NCBI RefSeq assembly: GCF_037478305.1
Contig: NZ_JBBGAZ010000002.1
Location: 186,001-250,000 of the forward strand
From: Cognatishimia coralii
GTDB lineage: Bacteria; Pseudomonadota; Alphaproteobacteria; Rhodobacterales; Rhodobacteraceae
Reading direction: 5' to 3'
DNA length: 64,000 nt
The position numbers and the translations under genes were made by a program. The notes below the pieces were generated by a model. That model saw nothing but the letters and a program-made list of their open reading frames with translations, ran no database searches and was not told the origin of the DNA. Below, in pieces: positions 17,482-26,827 of the stretch. Position 1 is the first letter of the stretch; each line of letters begins with the position of its first letter.

Positions 17482-18203
17482 ACCAAGGCGTTTTACGGCG
17501 ACGGGTGTAACATTTTGCCCCCGCCCGAAAGCTGAAAGCCCAAGCGCCGAGCCCAGGGTTACTTCTGGATTGAGAAGTGGTGCCGCTTATGGGTAACCTC
17601 GTTAAAAGCGCCATCTTGAATGCTACAAGGTCCCCCACAAAGGCATTGAGCCTTTCTCTCCAAGTGAAGAGAAAGTATTGCGAGTTCTTTCGGAAGGGAT
17701 TGCATGGTTAGTCTCGCAAGTCGACTAAGCCGCGTCCTCAACACGAATGTACAGTACTTTTCATTCGGACGGACCGGGCATGTCAGGGACGAATGAAAAG
17801 TGTTCCATTTTTTATTTGAGAAGAATCAACTGAAAAACCGAAGACGTGTCCCGCCTGCGGGAAAACGAGCTGCACGGATCTACGATTGCACTGCAGGAAA
17901 CACAGGCCGTTTTGGATGAGCTTTTGGATCGCTATCTTCAGAGACTACTTCATTTGGTGGTCAAAATAGGGAATTCCGCCGTACCACTTTCGGCCCAAAC
18001 CGGTCATTCGCAACCTCCTTATGTGCCGCGATGCCACTTTTGAGATAGGCTTCGCTCGCTCACGTGTAACTCTTGTGGAGACCATTCAAGCTTTGCGCAC
18101 ACTGGCTTTTACCAAGCGAAAAAATGAAAATGCGATCTTTCCTGAGAATGCCTATCTCTTTTCCGCGCCAGAATTGCAAAAGAAATGCAATCGATACCTG
18201 GCC
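17482..18203. other. Long intergenic region with inverted repeats and decayed-looking sequence
   Basis: About 720 bases between smoK and the convergent sulfatase gene. No open frame here has both a ribosome site and family features. It contains an 8-bp inverted repeat (CTTTCTCT 17652-17659, AGAGAAAG 17668-17675) and a perfect 12-bp one at 17756-17801. A start-less frame at about 17820-17970 would encode a CPACG segment followed by two further cysteines, which looks like a zinc-ribbon remnant. It may be degraded mobile DNA or a worn gene, but I cannot name a source. Confidence 0.45.
17756..17801. repeat. Perfect 12-bp inverted repeat with 22-base spacer
   Basis: ACTTTTCATTCG at 17756-17767 and CGAATGAAAAGT at 17790-17801, followed by a T-rich tract (17808-17817). 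It could act as a terminator for the smo operon, although its position 275 bases after smoK and AT-rich stem are unusual. A mobile-element end is another possibility. Confidence 0.6.
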
Positions 18204-19730
18204 CTAAGCCATCCCGACCTGGGTTTGGATTGGGCGCATATCGTCGGGACGTTTGTGCAAAAGTTCCATCAGATAGTCTTGTTCATCTTTATGCGCAGGA
18301 TCATCAAACAGGTTCTGCATCTCGTCTGGATCGCTCGCTAGATCATAAAGCTCACCAGCTTTGGACCTTAGATCATAGGTCAACTTGTGCGTTTTCGTGC
18401 GCACTGTGCGCAAACTAAGGGCGACCCCAGCGCGTGTTGGCAAAAGCTCCCACTCGTTCATGGCAAACTCTCTTGTCGCCTCTTCGGTTTCGATCAAAGG
18501 CCTAAGCGTTTCGCCATGCTGCGGCTGAAGCGCCACGGCCTCGCCATAGTCAAAGAACGTTGGCCCCAGATCCAGGGTCGAAACAGGTTCATCGACCTTC
18601 TTACCCTTGGGCACGCCAGGGCCGCGCATGATCATCGGTACCCTAAGGAGGCCCTCATAGTGCATGGGCCCCTTTAAGATCAGCCCATGATCGCCAAGCC
18701 AATCACCGTGATCAGAGATATAGATAACTATTGTATCGTCAGCGATCCCTGCTTCTTCGAGAGCGATGAGAATACGTCCTACGTTGTGATCAATAAGTGC
18801 AATCTGGCCGTAGGTATTGGCGATAATCTCGCGCAGTTGCTCATCACTCTGTTCAGCGATACGGCTATAGGACTTGCGAACTTCGGCGTCTTTTTTTGCG
18901 CCTGTCGGTTCTGCTGTTAGGACCTCTTCATGCCACCAAGGGCGCCCCTCAAAGGAACGCACGCGGTTCTTAGGAAGGTCTACTTCGGCCGGATCGTGCA
19001 ATCGCGACCAGGGTTCAGGGGCATCAAAGGGATGGTGCGGGTCAGGGAAGCTCACCCAAGCGCAGAACGGTGAATCTCCGCGACTATTTTCAAGCCAATC
19101 AATTGTGCGGTCGGCAGTCCATGTCGAGTTGTGCCAGGCCACCGGCAATTTGGAATGCCACGTCTGAGCCGCGCCTTTGGTATCGCCCGCGTTTTCTTGG
19201 TAAAGTGCGTTCTTTTCATCCCCTTTCCCATCGGAATAGAACCAGCGCTCATAGTGCTGACCATGGGGCGGTTTTTCCGGTAGGAACCAATTGTGCCCGA
19301 CAAGCATCAGCTCCACATGGTCAAAGCCCATGTAGGGGCCGTTCCACGTGTCGGGATAGCTGGCCGAGGATTTTAGACACTCAGGCGTGCCGGTGGCTTC
19401 GAAGGTATGATACGTCGAGAAATGCGCCTTGCCGAAGTAGGCTGTGTCATAGCCAGCCGCCGACATAGCGCCCGCAAATCCCTTTTCTCCAATCGCGGGA
19501 TCAAGGTCGATGCCATTGTCGTGGACGCCATGCGTCCGACATAGCTGCCCTGTCAGGATGGATGCACGTGCTGGTTGGCAGACCACTGTTGGCGTGATGC
19601 AATTCGAAAAATGGGTGCCGTCTGCCGCCAGCCTGTCCAGATGCTGCGTCTTAATGCTCCGCCCTTCAAACCCAAAGCAATCGGCACGATGTTGGTCTGC
19701 AGAGATCAAAAGGATGTTTGGGCGGCTCAT
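18204..19730 (-). CDS. Sulfatase (alkaline-phosphatase superfamily, choline-sulfatase-like)
   Basis: 508 residues. The formylglycine motif CQPARASILTG starts at C51, the cysteine to be converted to the catalytic formylglycine. Metal-binding D12 lies in SADQH, and the later YISDHGDWLGDHGL segment supplies further calcium ligands. It hydrolyses a sulfate monoester; no signal peptide is seen, so it is probably cytoplasmic. It overlaps tctA by 4 bases and is the last gene of the leftward arm, so its substrate is probably imported by the TTT transporter. The formylglycine-generating enzyme must be encoded elsewhere. Confidence 0.9.
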   Translation of the reverse strand: MSRPNILLISADQHRADCFGFEGRSIKTQHLDRLAADGTHFSNCITPTVVCQPARASILTGQLCRTHGVHDNGIDLDPAIGEKGFAGAMSAAGYDTAYFGKAHFSTYHTFEATGTPECLKSSASYPDTWNGPYMGFDHVELMLVGHNWFLPEKPPHGQHYERWFYSDGKGDEKNALYQENAGDTKGAAQTWHSKLPVAWHNSTWTADRTIDWLENSRGDSPFCAWVSFPDPHHPFDAPEPWSRLHDPAEVDLPKNRVRSFEGRPWWHEEVLTAEPTGAKKDAEVRKSYSRIAEQSDEQLREIIANTYGQIALIDHNVGRILIALEEAGIADDTIVIYISDHGDWLGDHGLILKGPMHYEGLLRVPMIMRGPGVPKGKKVDEPVSTLDLGPTFFDYGEAVALQPQHGETLRPLIETEEATREFAMNEWELLPTRAGVALSLRTVRTKTHKLTYDLRSKAGELYDLASDPDEMQNLFDDPAHKDEQDYLMELLHKRPDDMRPIQTQVGMA

Positions 19731-21310
19731 TTAGAAGACTTTCTCAGGTTAGCAACGACGACGACAACGGTTAGGACAACAAAGGCGAGCGCGACCGGGC
19801 TTTTGAACAAGAAGAACGGATCTGCGCCAGTTGCAGCGAAGGCCTGGCGTGCGGTGTCTTCGAGTTTGCCAGATAGAATAAAGGCAATCACAAAGGGCAA
19901 TGGCGATATATCGAGTTTGCGCATGAGGTACCCCAGCACGCCGAACCCAAGCGTGATCCAAATCGCCGCAAGGCTGGTTTCTTGGACATAGATCGCCGTT
20001 AGGGTCATCAGGAAAACAATCGGAAGCAAGAGATGGTTCGGGATACGGGCCATAACGCCGACGACGCGCATGAACAGGCCTCCGATTGTCCAATTGAGAC
20101 CGTTTGCCAAAAACATGGTCGTGAACAATCCGAAAGCCAAAACCATTTCCGTATTCACACCATCGCCACTTAGGCGAAAGACCGATGGACCGGGGTTGAA
20201 GCCGCCAATTGTATCCATCGCCAGGATCAGAAAAACAGCGGCGGCATTGCCCGGAATACCCAAGGAAAGGACTGGAATAAGGTTCGCGCCGGACACGCTG
20301 GAATTTGCCGCTTCCGTCGCGGCAATGCCCTCAGGCGCCCCTTCGCCGAAACTTGGGGCATCAGGTGCTTTGGTCTTTTCATGTCGCGTGCTGCCGGTGG
20401 AATAGCCCAATGTTGCGGCCAGCGTTGACCCGATGCCGGGAAGCGCCCCGATGGCCGTGCCAATAACGGCCGAACGTCCGATATACGGAAGCAAGGGGCG
20501 CAACCCTGCCCACCCAAGCCGAGAAGACGCGGATGCACTTGCTACGGCCTGTCCCTGTTTTTGAACGCCTCCGTAGCGCATGTCTTCAAGGCGTCGAAAG
20601 ACCTCGCCAATGATAAGAACGCCGAGGATCGCAGAGGCGATCGGGAAGCCCTCATTTAAACTTGGGATACCCATTGTTAGGCGAGGATAGAAATCTTCGC
20701 CCGTTGCGACCATCGCGGCCAATAGGCCAAGTCCCATAGAGATCAGACCTTTGCCAACCGAGTTCCCGATCACAGAGGCGATGAAAGCCAAAGACAGCAG
20801 CAGCAGCCCCGTCTTTTCCGGAAGGTCGAGATAGGTTTCAACCAAAACGGCCAAGAACGGGGCGCAAAGGATTAGCACGATATCAGAGAACGTGTCCCCA
20901 GAGGCCGAAGAGAAATGGGCCACTCGAAGCGCCTTCTTCGCCTCTCCCTTTTTTGACATCGGCCAGCCGTCAAGCGTTGTCATATAGGCGTCGGGCGTTC
21001 CGGGCGTATTAAAGAGGATTGCGGGCACTGCACCCCCAACTGTCGCACCCTTCATGATCCCGACGAGAAACCCTAGGACCGGTAGAAACGCATCTGAAGA
21101 AAACCCAAAGATCGAGATCAAAATCGGCAGGGCGATGGCCATTGCCATGGGCCCCGCAAGACCCGGAGTGGCCCCCACAGCGATGCCCAAAAGGAAGCCG
21201 CCCAAAACCATCAGGACAGTCACAGAAATCGGCAGACCGAATATGCTAAAGGCCTCTGTTCCCAGAAAAACGGCCTGAAACCCAAGTAGAACGTGGTCCC
21301 AAATGCCCAT
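19727..21310 (-). CDS. tctA: Tripartite tricarboxylate transporter, large membrane subunit TctA
   Basis: 527 residues, 10-12 membrane segments. The conserved blocks GATPGLAGPMAMAIALPI, the GTPGTPDAYMTTLDGWPM region and the GALPGIGSTLAATLGYSTG region are TctA hallmarks. It forms the channel of a TTT-family secondary transporter with TctB and the periplasmic TctC. Its ATG overlaps the tctB stop by one base. The substrate cannot be read from the sequence; the sulfatase partner genes suggest a sulfated organic acid rather than citrate. Confidence 0.92.
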   Translation of the reverse strand: MGIWDHVLLGFQAVFLGTEAFSIFGLPISVTVLMVLGGFLLGIAVGATPGLAGPMAMAIALPILISIFGFSSDAFLPVLGFLVGIMKGATVGGAVPAILFNTPGTPDAYMTTLDGWPMSKKGEAKKALRVAHFSSASGDTFSDIVLILCAPFLAVLVETYLDLPEKTGLLLLSLAFIASVIGNSVGKGLISMGLGLLAAMVATGEDFYPRLTMGIPSLNEGFPIASAILGVLIIGEVFRRLEDMRYGGVQKQGQAVASASASSRLGWAGLRPLLPYIGRSAVIGTAIGALPGIGSTLAATLGYSTGSTRHEKTKAPDAPSFGEGAPEGIAATEAANSSVSGANLIPVLSLGIPGNAAAVFLILAMDTIGGFNPGPSVFRLSGDGVNTEMVLAFGLFTTMFLANGLNWTIGGLFMRVVGVMARIPNHLLLPIVFLMTLTAIYVQETSLAAIWITLGFGVLGYLMRKLDISPLPFVIAFILSGKLEDTARQAFAATGADPFFLFKSPVALAFVVLTVVVVVANLRKSSK

Positions 21311-21855
21311 CAGACATCTCCATTTGGCGGCAATTGAAGGTCTTCAAATGGCAGGTCGTAAAACAGAGCCATACACAGCGCGGCAAGCAGGCCAATCAAA
21401 AGGTATTTCAACGACCAGGATCGCGTGGCAACTCCGATCAGAAGATAGACCAGAGCACCTCCTCCGCTCACATAGCCCACATATTTCCACGGCGCTGTGG
21501 CCCGTAAACTGCGGTAGGTTTGGTCGGTCAGTAACTCTGTCACCAGAGGCCCGAACCAACGCATGATCGTGATGGAAACAGCAACTGAGAGAACCACAAG
21601 ACAAACCCAGAGGATTGCTTTGCGGTCCAGTGTTTTCGCGTTTTCCGATGGGGAAAGATACGTCAATACCCCCCCGAGCAGAATGACGACCCCCGCCACC
21701 ATTGGCGCCAGGCTATCCCCAATGGTCAATCGTCGACGCACCTTTTGAAACGCCCCTGTTTCGACGTCGTGGGGAATCCAGACAAAAATCAACACCAAGG
21801 CAAAGGCGACACAAAAAAGGCCAAGCCAACGTTCTGCTTTAGAGTTAGAAAACAT
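21310..21855 (-). CDS. tctB: Tripartite tricarboxylate transporter, small membrane subunit TctB
   Basis: 181 residues with four hydrophobic helices: near residues 10-28 (WLGLFCVAFALVLIFVWIP), about 52-66, about 82-100 and a C-terminal pair around 125-165. This is the TctB layout. It lies between tctC and tctA, with 33 bases to tctC and a one-base overlap with tctA. Confidence 0.88.
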   Translation of the reverse strand: MFSNSKAERWLGLFCVAFALVLIFVWIPHDVETGAFQKVRRRLTIGDSLAPMVAGVVILLGGVLTYLSPSENAKTLDRKAILWVCLVVLSVAVSITIMRWFGPLVTELLTDQTYRSLRATAPWKYVGYVSGGGALVYLLIGVATRSWSLKYLLIGLLAALCMALFYDLPFEDLQLPPNGDV

Positions 21856-21888
21856 TGGCTTGGCCTCGGAGTATGAAGTTTTGGAAAT

Positions 21889-22842
21889 TTATTGAACTGC
21901 TTCTAGAAGCGCTCCTGCACTTTCATAGTCAGCGGCGAGCAAGGCGTCCAAATCGGCACCCATGATGTTTTGAGCACCACCAAAGGCCTTGTTGATCATG
22001 GCGCCTGCGCCACCTGTTGTCGTTGCCGCAGCCAATGCGTTTGTCAAAGCCTCTCGCGCGTCATCAGGCAGACCGGCAGGTGCCACAAAAACAAAGTAGC
22101 CATCCGCAGTGAAATCCACACCAAGGTCAGCCATCGTTGGCGCATCAGGCGTTTGCTTCAGAGGCACCGTGAGGGCAGAGGCAAGGTTTACCAGATCGCC
22201 AGCGGCGACGCCTTTGCCTTGGATGCCAGCCATAAAGCCTACGTCCATATCACCTGCGGTGACGCCATTCAGAACGGCACGGCCGCCGCGGACCTGTACG
22301 ATATTAAAGTCAACGCCCTGTGCTTCACCCAACAGGAAAGCAAGGTCAGAGAGCTTCGGGCTCATTGTACCAAAGCGGATGTCCTGACCGCCTTTGGCCG
22401 CAGCAATCATATCAGCAAAAGAGGTCCATCCGGTGTCGGATTTGGACACGATGCCCATTTGGAAACCAGCAGTTGTCGTCAGACCCGTAAAGTCAGCGGG
22501 CGTGATGCCCGCTCCGGGGTTTGCGGCAGCGTTGTAGCCAAGCGTTTCGGTCACGATCAAAGCGATGCTCGTGCCATCGGCCGGCATGTCCTTGAGCGCT
22601 ACGGCTGCGTTCACACCGCCTTTGCCCGTAACTTGCTCTGGAATGATTTCCCAGCCAGTCGCCTTTTGAACCTCTTCGGCAATCAGGCGACCAGAGGTGT
22701 CAGCACCACCCCCCGCAGCAAATGCGATGATCATTTTGATAGGCCCCTCAGGGGACCATCCATGCCCGTCCGCAAACGCCGAAGTCGCCGTCGAGACTGC
22801 CAGAACGGCAGCCGCAGCTCCCGCTTTCAATAGATTTTTCAT
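21889..22842 (-). CDS. tctC: Tripartite tricarboxylate transporter, periplasmic binding protein TctC
   Basis: 317 residues from the ATG at 22842, placed 8 bases after GGGAGG; a closer ATG at 22848 and an extended frame to 22902 are less likely. A signal peptide with a likely ADG-adjacent cleavage precedes a Bug/TctC-type binding protein: PIKMIIAFAAGGGADTSGRL is the signature, with the GKGGVNAAVALKDMPADG segment following. It captures the transported solute. The promoter region is shared with the divergent marR gene and carries two repeated palindromic sites. Confidence 0.9.
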   Translation of the reverse strand: MKNLLKAGAAAAVLAVSTATSAFADGHGWSPEGPIKMIIAFAAGGGADTSGRLIAEEVQKATGWEIIPEQVTGKGGVNAAVALKDMPADGTSIALIVTETLGYNAAANPGAGITPADFTGLTTTAGFQMGIVSKSDTGWTSFADMIAAAKGGQDIRFGTMSPKLSDLAFLLGEAQGVDFNIVQVRGGRAVLNGVTAGDMDVGFMAGIQGKGVAAGDLVNLASALTVPLKQTPDAPTMADLGVDFTADGYFVFVAPAGLPDDAREALTNALAAATTTGGAGAMINKAFGGAQNIMGADLDALLAADYESAGALLEAVQ

Positions 22843-22888
22843 TTTCATTCCTCCCAAAATGTTGTTGCCAGCTAGGAATCCACAATTT

Positions 22889-22925
22889 AGTTGACCTGTC
22901 AAATAAAAAGTTGACCTATCAACTT
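22889..22925. promoter_or_regulatory. Twin MarR-type operators in the tctC/marR divergent promoter
   Basis: AGTTGACCTGTCAA (22889-22902) and AGTTGACCTATCAACTT (22909-22925) repeat the same nine-base core at a 20-bp pitch, about two helical turns. The second is a clean palindrome (AGTTGA-N4-TCAACT). The position between divergent promoters and the adjacent MarR gene make these probable autoregulatory operators. Confidence 0.65.
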
Positions 22926-22945
22926 AACTCTGAAAATGTTGCCCC

Positions 22946-23410
22946 ATGAAGCAGGATCAGAAACCCCGACCACGGCAACTCACATCCTTTGTCACCTTCC
23001 GGCTGGCGCGGCTTCAGGCGAGCCTGAACGCTCAAGCCACATCGATCCTAAAAACCAGTTCCGGGCTATCGCTTGTCGAATGGCGCATATTGCAAACTCT
23101 GGAATGGTTTGAATTCAACACGTTGAAGCAGTTGTCGGACATTACCGAAATCGACAAAGGGCAGCTGAGCCGAAAAATCGCCTCCATGGTTGACAAAGGA
23201 CTGCTGGAACAAACACCCGACGAGATGGACAAACGCGTTCAGCATTTGACCCTGACGCAGCGCGCGCGCGATATTTGCGCCAAGGCTATGCCGATCATGC
23301 AAGCCCGACAGGACCTTTTGCTGAAGGACGTCTCCAAAGATGACCTCGAGGTGTTTTACAAAGTGATCGACAAACTTGAAGCCGCCTCGAAAACACGCGA
23401 GATCCCATGA
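22946..23410 (+). CDS. MarR-family transcriptional regulator
   Basis: 154-residue winged-helix regulator. The core reads LSLVEWRILQTLEWF, followed by a recognition-helix region IDKGQLSRKIASMVDKGLLEQ and a wing DKRVQHLTLT, all classic MarR. It probably represses both the leftward TTT/sulfatase arm and its own rightward operon until a pathway metabolite binds. Its stop overlaps the second sulfatase's ATG by 4 bases. Confidence 0.92.
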   Translation: MKQDQKPRPRQLTSFVTFRLARLQASLNAQATSILKTSSGLSLVEWRILQTLEWFEFNTLKQLSDITEIDKGQLSRKIASMVDKGLLEQTPDEMDKRVQHLTLTQRARDICAKAMPIMQARQDLLLKDVSKDDLEVFYKVIDKLEAASKTREIP

Positions 23411-24837
23411 CCAAATCCAACCTCCTTGTTATTCTATCGGATGAACATCAGTCCCGCGCGATGGGTTGCGCCGGGCACCCATTTGTTAAAACACCAAATC
23501 TGGACAGGTTGGCGGCTCGGGGCATGCGCTTTACCAACGCTTATACGCCCTGCCCCATCTGTGTGCCCGCCCGCGCGAGTTTTGCAACAGGCCTCTATCC
23601 TCATCAAACGCGCATGTGGGATAATGCGATGCCCTACGAGGGGTCAATCCGCGGCTGGGGGCATGCTCTTCAGGAAAAAGGTGTGCCAGTTGAGAGCATC
23701 GGCAAACTCCACTATCGATCAGAGGAAGACCCAGCAGGTTTTGACGTCGAACATATTCCGATGATGGTTGCCGACGGCGTCGGAATGGTCTGGGCAAGCA
23801 TACGTAAGGAAGACGAACGCATTCTGGGGCCCGGCCGCATGCTGGGTGACTACATCGGGCCTGGGAACAGCAAATACACCGATTACGACGAAGCGGTCGT
23901 CGCGCGCACAAAAACCTGGCTTGACGATCGAAATGGCGGCGAAGACCCGTGGTGCCTTTATGTGGGATTAGTGGCTCCGCATTTCCCATTGGTGGTGCCT
24001 CAGGAGTTCTATGACATGTATCCGGCAGACATGATGCCTGAGGTAAAACTTCACCCGAACAAAGGCCATCCACGCCACCCATGGGTGGAAAAGCAAAACG
24101 CCTTCATGGACAGTGAGGCCAAGTTCAAAAGCGAGGATGAACGGATTTCCGCGCTGCGGGCGTATTATGGGCTTTGCTCATGGCTCGATTACAATATCGG
24201 CCAAATCCTTGCGGCTCTGGAAGAGTGCGGCCAACTCGATAACACGACGATTATCTACTCGTCAGATCATGGTGACAACGTTGGGGCGCGCGGCCTTTGG
24301 GGCAAGTCAAACATGTACGAGGAAAGCGCGGCGGTTCCCATGATCATGGCGGGGCCAAATGTCGCCACAGGCACATGTGATACGCCTGTCAGCCTTCTGG
24401 ATCTTGCGGCAACGATTGCAACCCATTTTGAGGCCGACTTCACCCCAACGGACGGCGTCACGGACCTTTCGTCGATTGCGGCGGACTCGCCCAAAGAACG
24501 CGTCGTATTCTCGGAATACCACGCCGCTGGCGCAGTGTCCGGTGCCTTCATGCTGCGCAAGGGAGATTGGAAACTGATCCATTATGTCGGCTTCCCTGAC
24601 GAACTTTTCAATCTGGCCGAAGATCCTGAAGAATTGCGCAATCTGGCCACTGATCCAGACAGTGCCGCAAAACTCGCGGAACTCCACGCAGAGCTTAGCG
24701 CAATTTGCGATCCCGCAGCGACCGACGCGCAGGCTTTCGCGGATCAGGCATCTTTGGTCGAGCGCGTTGGTGGACGAGACGCAGCTTTGGGCCTCGGCGC
24801 GCCAGGTGCCACGCCACCACCGGAGATGGCAAAATGA
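23407..24837 (+). CDS. Second sulfatase (choline-sulfatase-like)
   Basis: 476 residues. The formylglycine motif is CVPARASFATG with C52 as the modified residue; metal ligand D12 lies in LSDEHQ; IIYSSDHGDNVGARGLWGK provides the second metal motif. No signal peptide. It is clearly related to, but diverged from, the sulfatase at 18204-19730, so the pair may act on different sulfate positions or on two related substrates. Translation is coupled on both sides (ATGA overlaps with marR and the MBL gene). Confidence 0.9.
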   Translation: MTKSNLLVILSDEHQSRAMGCAGHPFVKTPNLDRLAARGMRFTNAYTPCPICVPARASFATGLYPHQTRMWDNAMPYEGSIRGWGHALQEKGVPVESIGKLHYRSEEDPAGFDVEHIPMMVADGVGMVWASIRKEDERILGPGRMLGDYIGPGNSKYTDYDEAVVARTKTWLDDRNGGEDPWCLYVGLVAPHFPLVVPQEFYDMYPADMMPEVKLHPNKGHPRHPWVEKQNAFMDSEAKFKSEDERISALRAYYGLCSWLDYNIGQILAALEECGQLDNTTIIYSSDHGDNVGARGLWGKSNMYEESAAVPMIMAGPNVATGTCDTPVSLLDLAATIATHFEADFTPTDGVTDLSSIAADSPKERVVFSEYHAAGAVSGAFMLRKGDWKLIHYVGFPDELFNLAEDPEELRNLATDPDSAAKLAELHAELSAICDPAATDAQAFADQASLVERVGGRDAALGLGAPGATPPPEMAK

Positions 24838-25682
24838 AGCTAACAATCTTGGGGTCAGGCTCGCCAGAGGCCTATGAACGTCGCGCCTCCAGCGGCTACC
24901 TTATTGAAGTTGGCGCGGATCGCATACTTTTTGATTGCGGCGGTGGCGTCTTTGACAATCTCTTAAGATCGGGCCGACTGCCCTCTGACATCACACACAT
25001 CGTTTTCAGCCACCTGCATTCGGATCACATGATGGACTATGCCCGATTGGTGCATGCAGCATGGGACGAGGGTGGCGCAGCGATCAAAGTATTTGGGCCT
25101 GCGCCGATTGCTCAGATCACTAAGGGATACTTTGGACGCGACGGAGTGCTTGCGCATGATCTTATCGCGCGAACAGAATTGCCCCATAGCCAAGAAGTCT
25201 GGGTTCAGCGTGGTGGCACCCTGCCCCGCCCATGGCCCGCGCCGATCGTCCAAGAGATCACGCCCGGCGATACAATCGAAGGAACGGGATGGCGTATTCG
25301 CTCTTGCGCGGTTCCCCACGCGCAGCCTGTTTTGGACTGCATGGGCTTTGCGCTGGATGCTGGGGGCAAACGATTTGTCTACTCAGGAGACGCGGGCCTT
25401 TGCGAGGACCTCGAAAGCCTTGCTGAGGATGCTGACCTTTTGCTGCATTGGTGCTATCGCCTTGAAGATAGCGATGCGTCCAACGCGATGGCCGCGGTCA
25501 CGCCAACCCCAACGGAAATCGGCAAACTCGCGCAACGTGTCGGGGCCAAGGCCTTAGTCATCACGCATTTCAGGAAGTACATGGACGAACCAACACGGTT
25601 CGAAAAAGCGCAACAAAACGCAAGTCTAGAATTTGGAGCGCGGGCCACGATTGCCGAAGACCTTATGACGTTTGAGATATAG
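24834..25682 (+). CDS. Metallo-beta-lactamase-fold hydrolase
   Basis: 282 residues from the ATG at 24834. The zinc motif HLHSDH (H60, H62, D64, H65) is intact, with further ligands in AVPHAQ, YSGDAG and ITHFRK. The overall form is RNase-Z/arylsulfatase AtsA-like. Within a sulfatase operon it could be a third sulfate-ester hydrolase or a lactone/ester hydrolase acting on the desulfated product. Substrate not determinable. Confidence 0.82.
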   Translation: MKLTILGSGSPEAYERRASSGYLIEVGADRILFDCGGGVFDNLLRSGRLPSDITHIVFSHLHSDHMMDYARLVHAAWDEGGAAIKVFGPAPIAQITKGYFGRDGVLAHDLIARTELPHSQEVWVQRGGTLPRPWPAPIVQEITPGDTIEGTGWRIRSCAVPHAQPVLDCMGFALDAGGKRFVYSGDAGLCEDLESLAEDADLLLHWCYRLEDSDASNAMAAVTPTPTEIGKLAQRVGAKALVITHFRKYMDEPTRFEKAQQNASLEFGARATIAEDLMTFEI

Positions 25683-25690
25683 GAAAGCCG

Positions 25691-25984
25691 ATGAATCATT
25701 GGGTCGTGATATTCAATGACGCGCCAGAAATGCTTGAACGGCGCAAGACGCACTTTGAAAAGCACGTCGCATACCTGACATCTCGGACCGAGATTTTCCT
25801 GGATGGCGGTTCCTTGGCGGGGGCTGAAGATTCTGATCCGACAGGCGGCATCTGGATCTTGCGTGCGACAGATCGCGACGAAATCGTGCGCCTTATTGAG
25901 GGAGACCCAATGTACAGCCCTGAGCTGCGCAGCTACAAGATTTTTGCGACCGGAAAGAGGTTCAATATTTCCGAACCGGAGTGA
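25691..25984 (+). CDS. YciI-like protein
   Basis: 97-residue protein of the YciI/muconolactone-isomerase-like fold: an MNHWVVIFNDAPEMLERR start, a HVAYL segment with conserved His and a DP-Y segment (EGDPMY). Some family members are lactone isomerases or dehalogenases in aromatic degradation; most are uncharacterised. Preceded by an AGGAAAG ribosome site 8 bases after the MBL gene, it is the last gene of the rightward operon. Confidence 0.78.
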   Translation: MNHWVVIFNDAPEMLERRKTHFEKHVAYLTSRTEIFLDGGSLAGAEDSDPTGGIWILRATDRDEIVRLIEGDPMYSPELRSYKIFATGKRFNISEPE

Positions 25985-26827
25985 CGCCACAAGCCTTCTT
26001 GGACAGAAATAACAAATTGGCAAACCGGGATTTCACTGCCTTTTCTAACAGCCCCAACCCACGCAATCAGTCAGGAAGAACTGGTCACCTCTCGATTTAT
26101 TTGGCTTTGTGCGATTCACTCTAAATTTGGCGGAACAATCAAACTAAAATTTTCTCAGTCGCAAACCGGCTGAAAGCATTCCGTCGTGTTTTCTGAATTT
26201 TTGTGAACCTAGTCGCCAAAAATGAGAAAGACTTACGTCATCGGCGGTTGGTTTCGCACGCGCTGCGAAAATCCGCTTTCCGCCCCTTTGAAAAACCCTG
26301 TATTGCTATCGCAGAAAATACCGCTCAGATCTAAGAGCGTGTGCCTCACTTCTTCGTACTTCGGCGACCAAACTGCGGTCTCAACACGAGGGAACAGCTC
26401 CCGACACCCGAAAAGAGCGGACAAAGCTACAGGTGCGTGTCCTGTCCGCCCGCGCTCGCCGAGATTCAACGAGACCGTGAATAAAACGGTGCAGATCGCT
26501 ACATAGGGAACAAAGTAGAGTCTTTGGCTTAGTTTTATGCAAACAATCGATGTAGACACTTGAAAGATAACCGCTTGTTTTAGAAACAAAATTACTTTGT
26601 CTAAACTGTGAAAATCCCCTGAGACTCACCCTAGAATACGCTGACCTCAACTAGATACCAAAAATATGCTTCCGCATTTCTGGTCTAGGTCGAGACAGTC
26701 TACACTGTTCCGGGGCGCACCCCGTCTTAAACCGCCACCAATCGCGCCCTATTCGCCTACGCGTAGGTGGACAATAAGGCGGAAAACCAAAGCGCCTTAC
26801 ATTTTATTCAGTGTTGTCAGATTTTGA
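25985..26827. other. Long intergenic region without a supported gene
   Basis: About 840 bases. Short open frames (for example 26222-26506) have Ser/Arg/Pro-rich translations without family features. Notable structure: a 7-bp stem GCGGACA (26417-26423) / TGTCCGC (26443-26449) enclosing an alternative ACAGG...CCTGT pairing, and a compound palindrome at 26747-26781. No integrase or attachment duplication is visible, although the stretch abuts the 3' end of the tRNA gene. Confidence 0.5.
26756..26767. repeat. Perfect 12-bp palindrome inside a larger imperfect stem
   Basis: CCTACGCGTAGG is self-complementary. It is flanked by CGCCCTATT (about 26745-26753) and AATAAGGCG, which pair with one G-U, giving nested symmetry. 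It lies 61 bases beyond the tRNA 3' end; function unknown. Confidence 0.6.

Noticed and set aside
18021..18341. Rightward frame overlapping the sulfatase 3' end
   Set aside because: Mostly antisense to the sulfatase and without recognisable features.
26222..26506. Small open frame in the gap before tRNA-Thr
   Set aside because: No ribosome site or recognisable motif; composition resembles random intergenic sequence.
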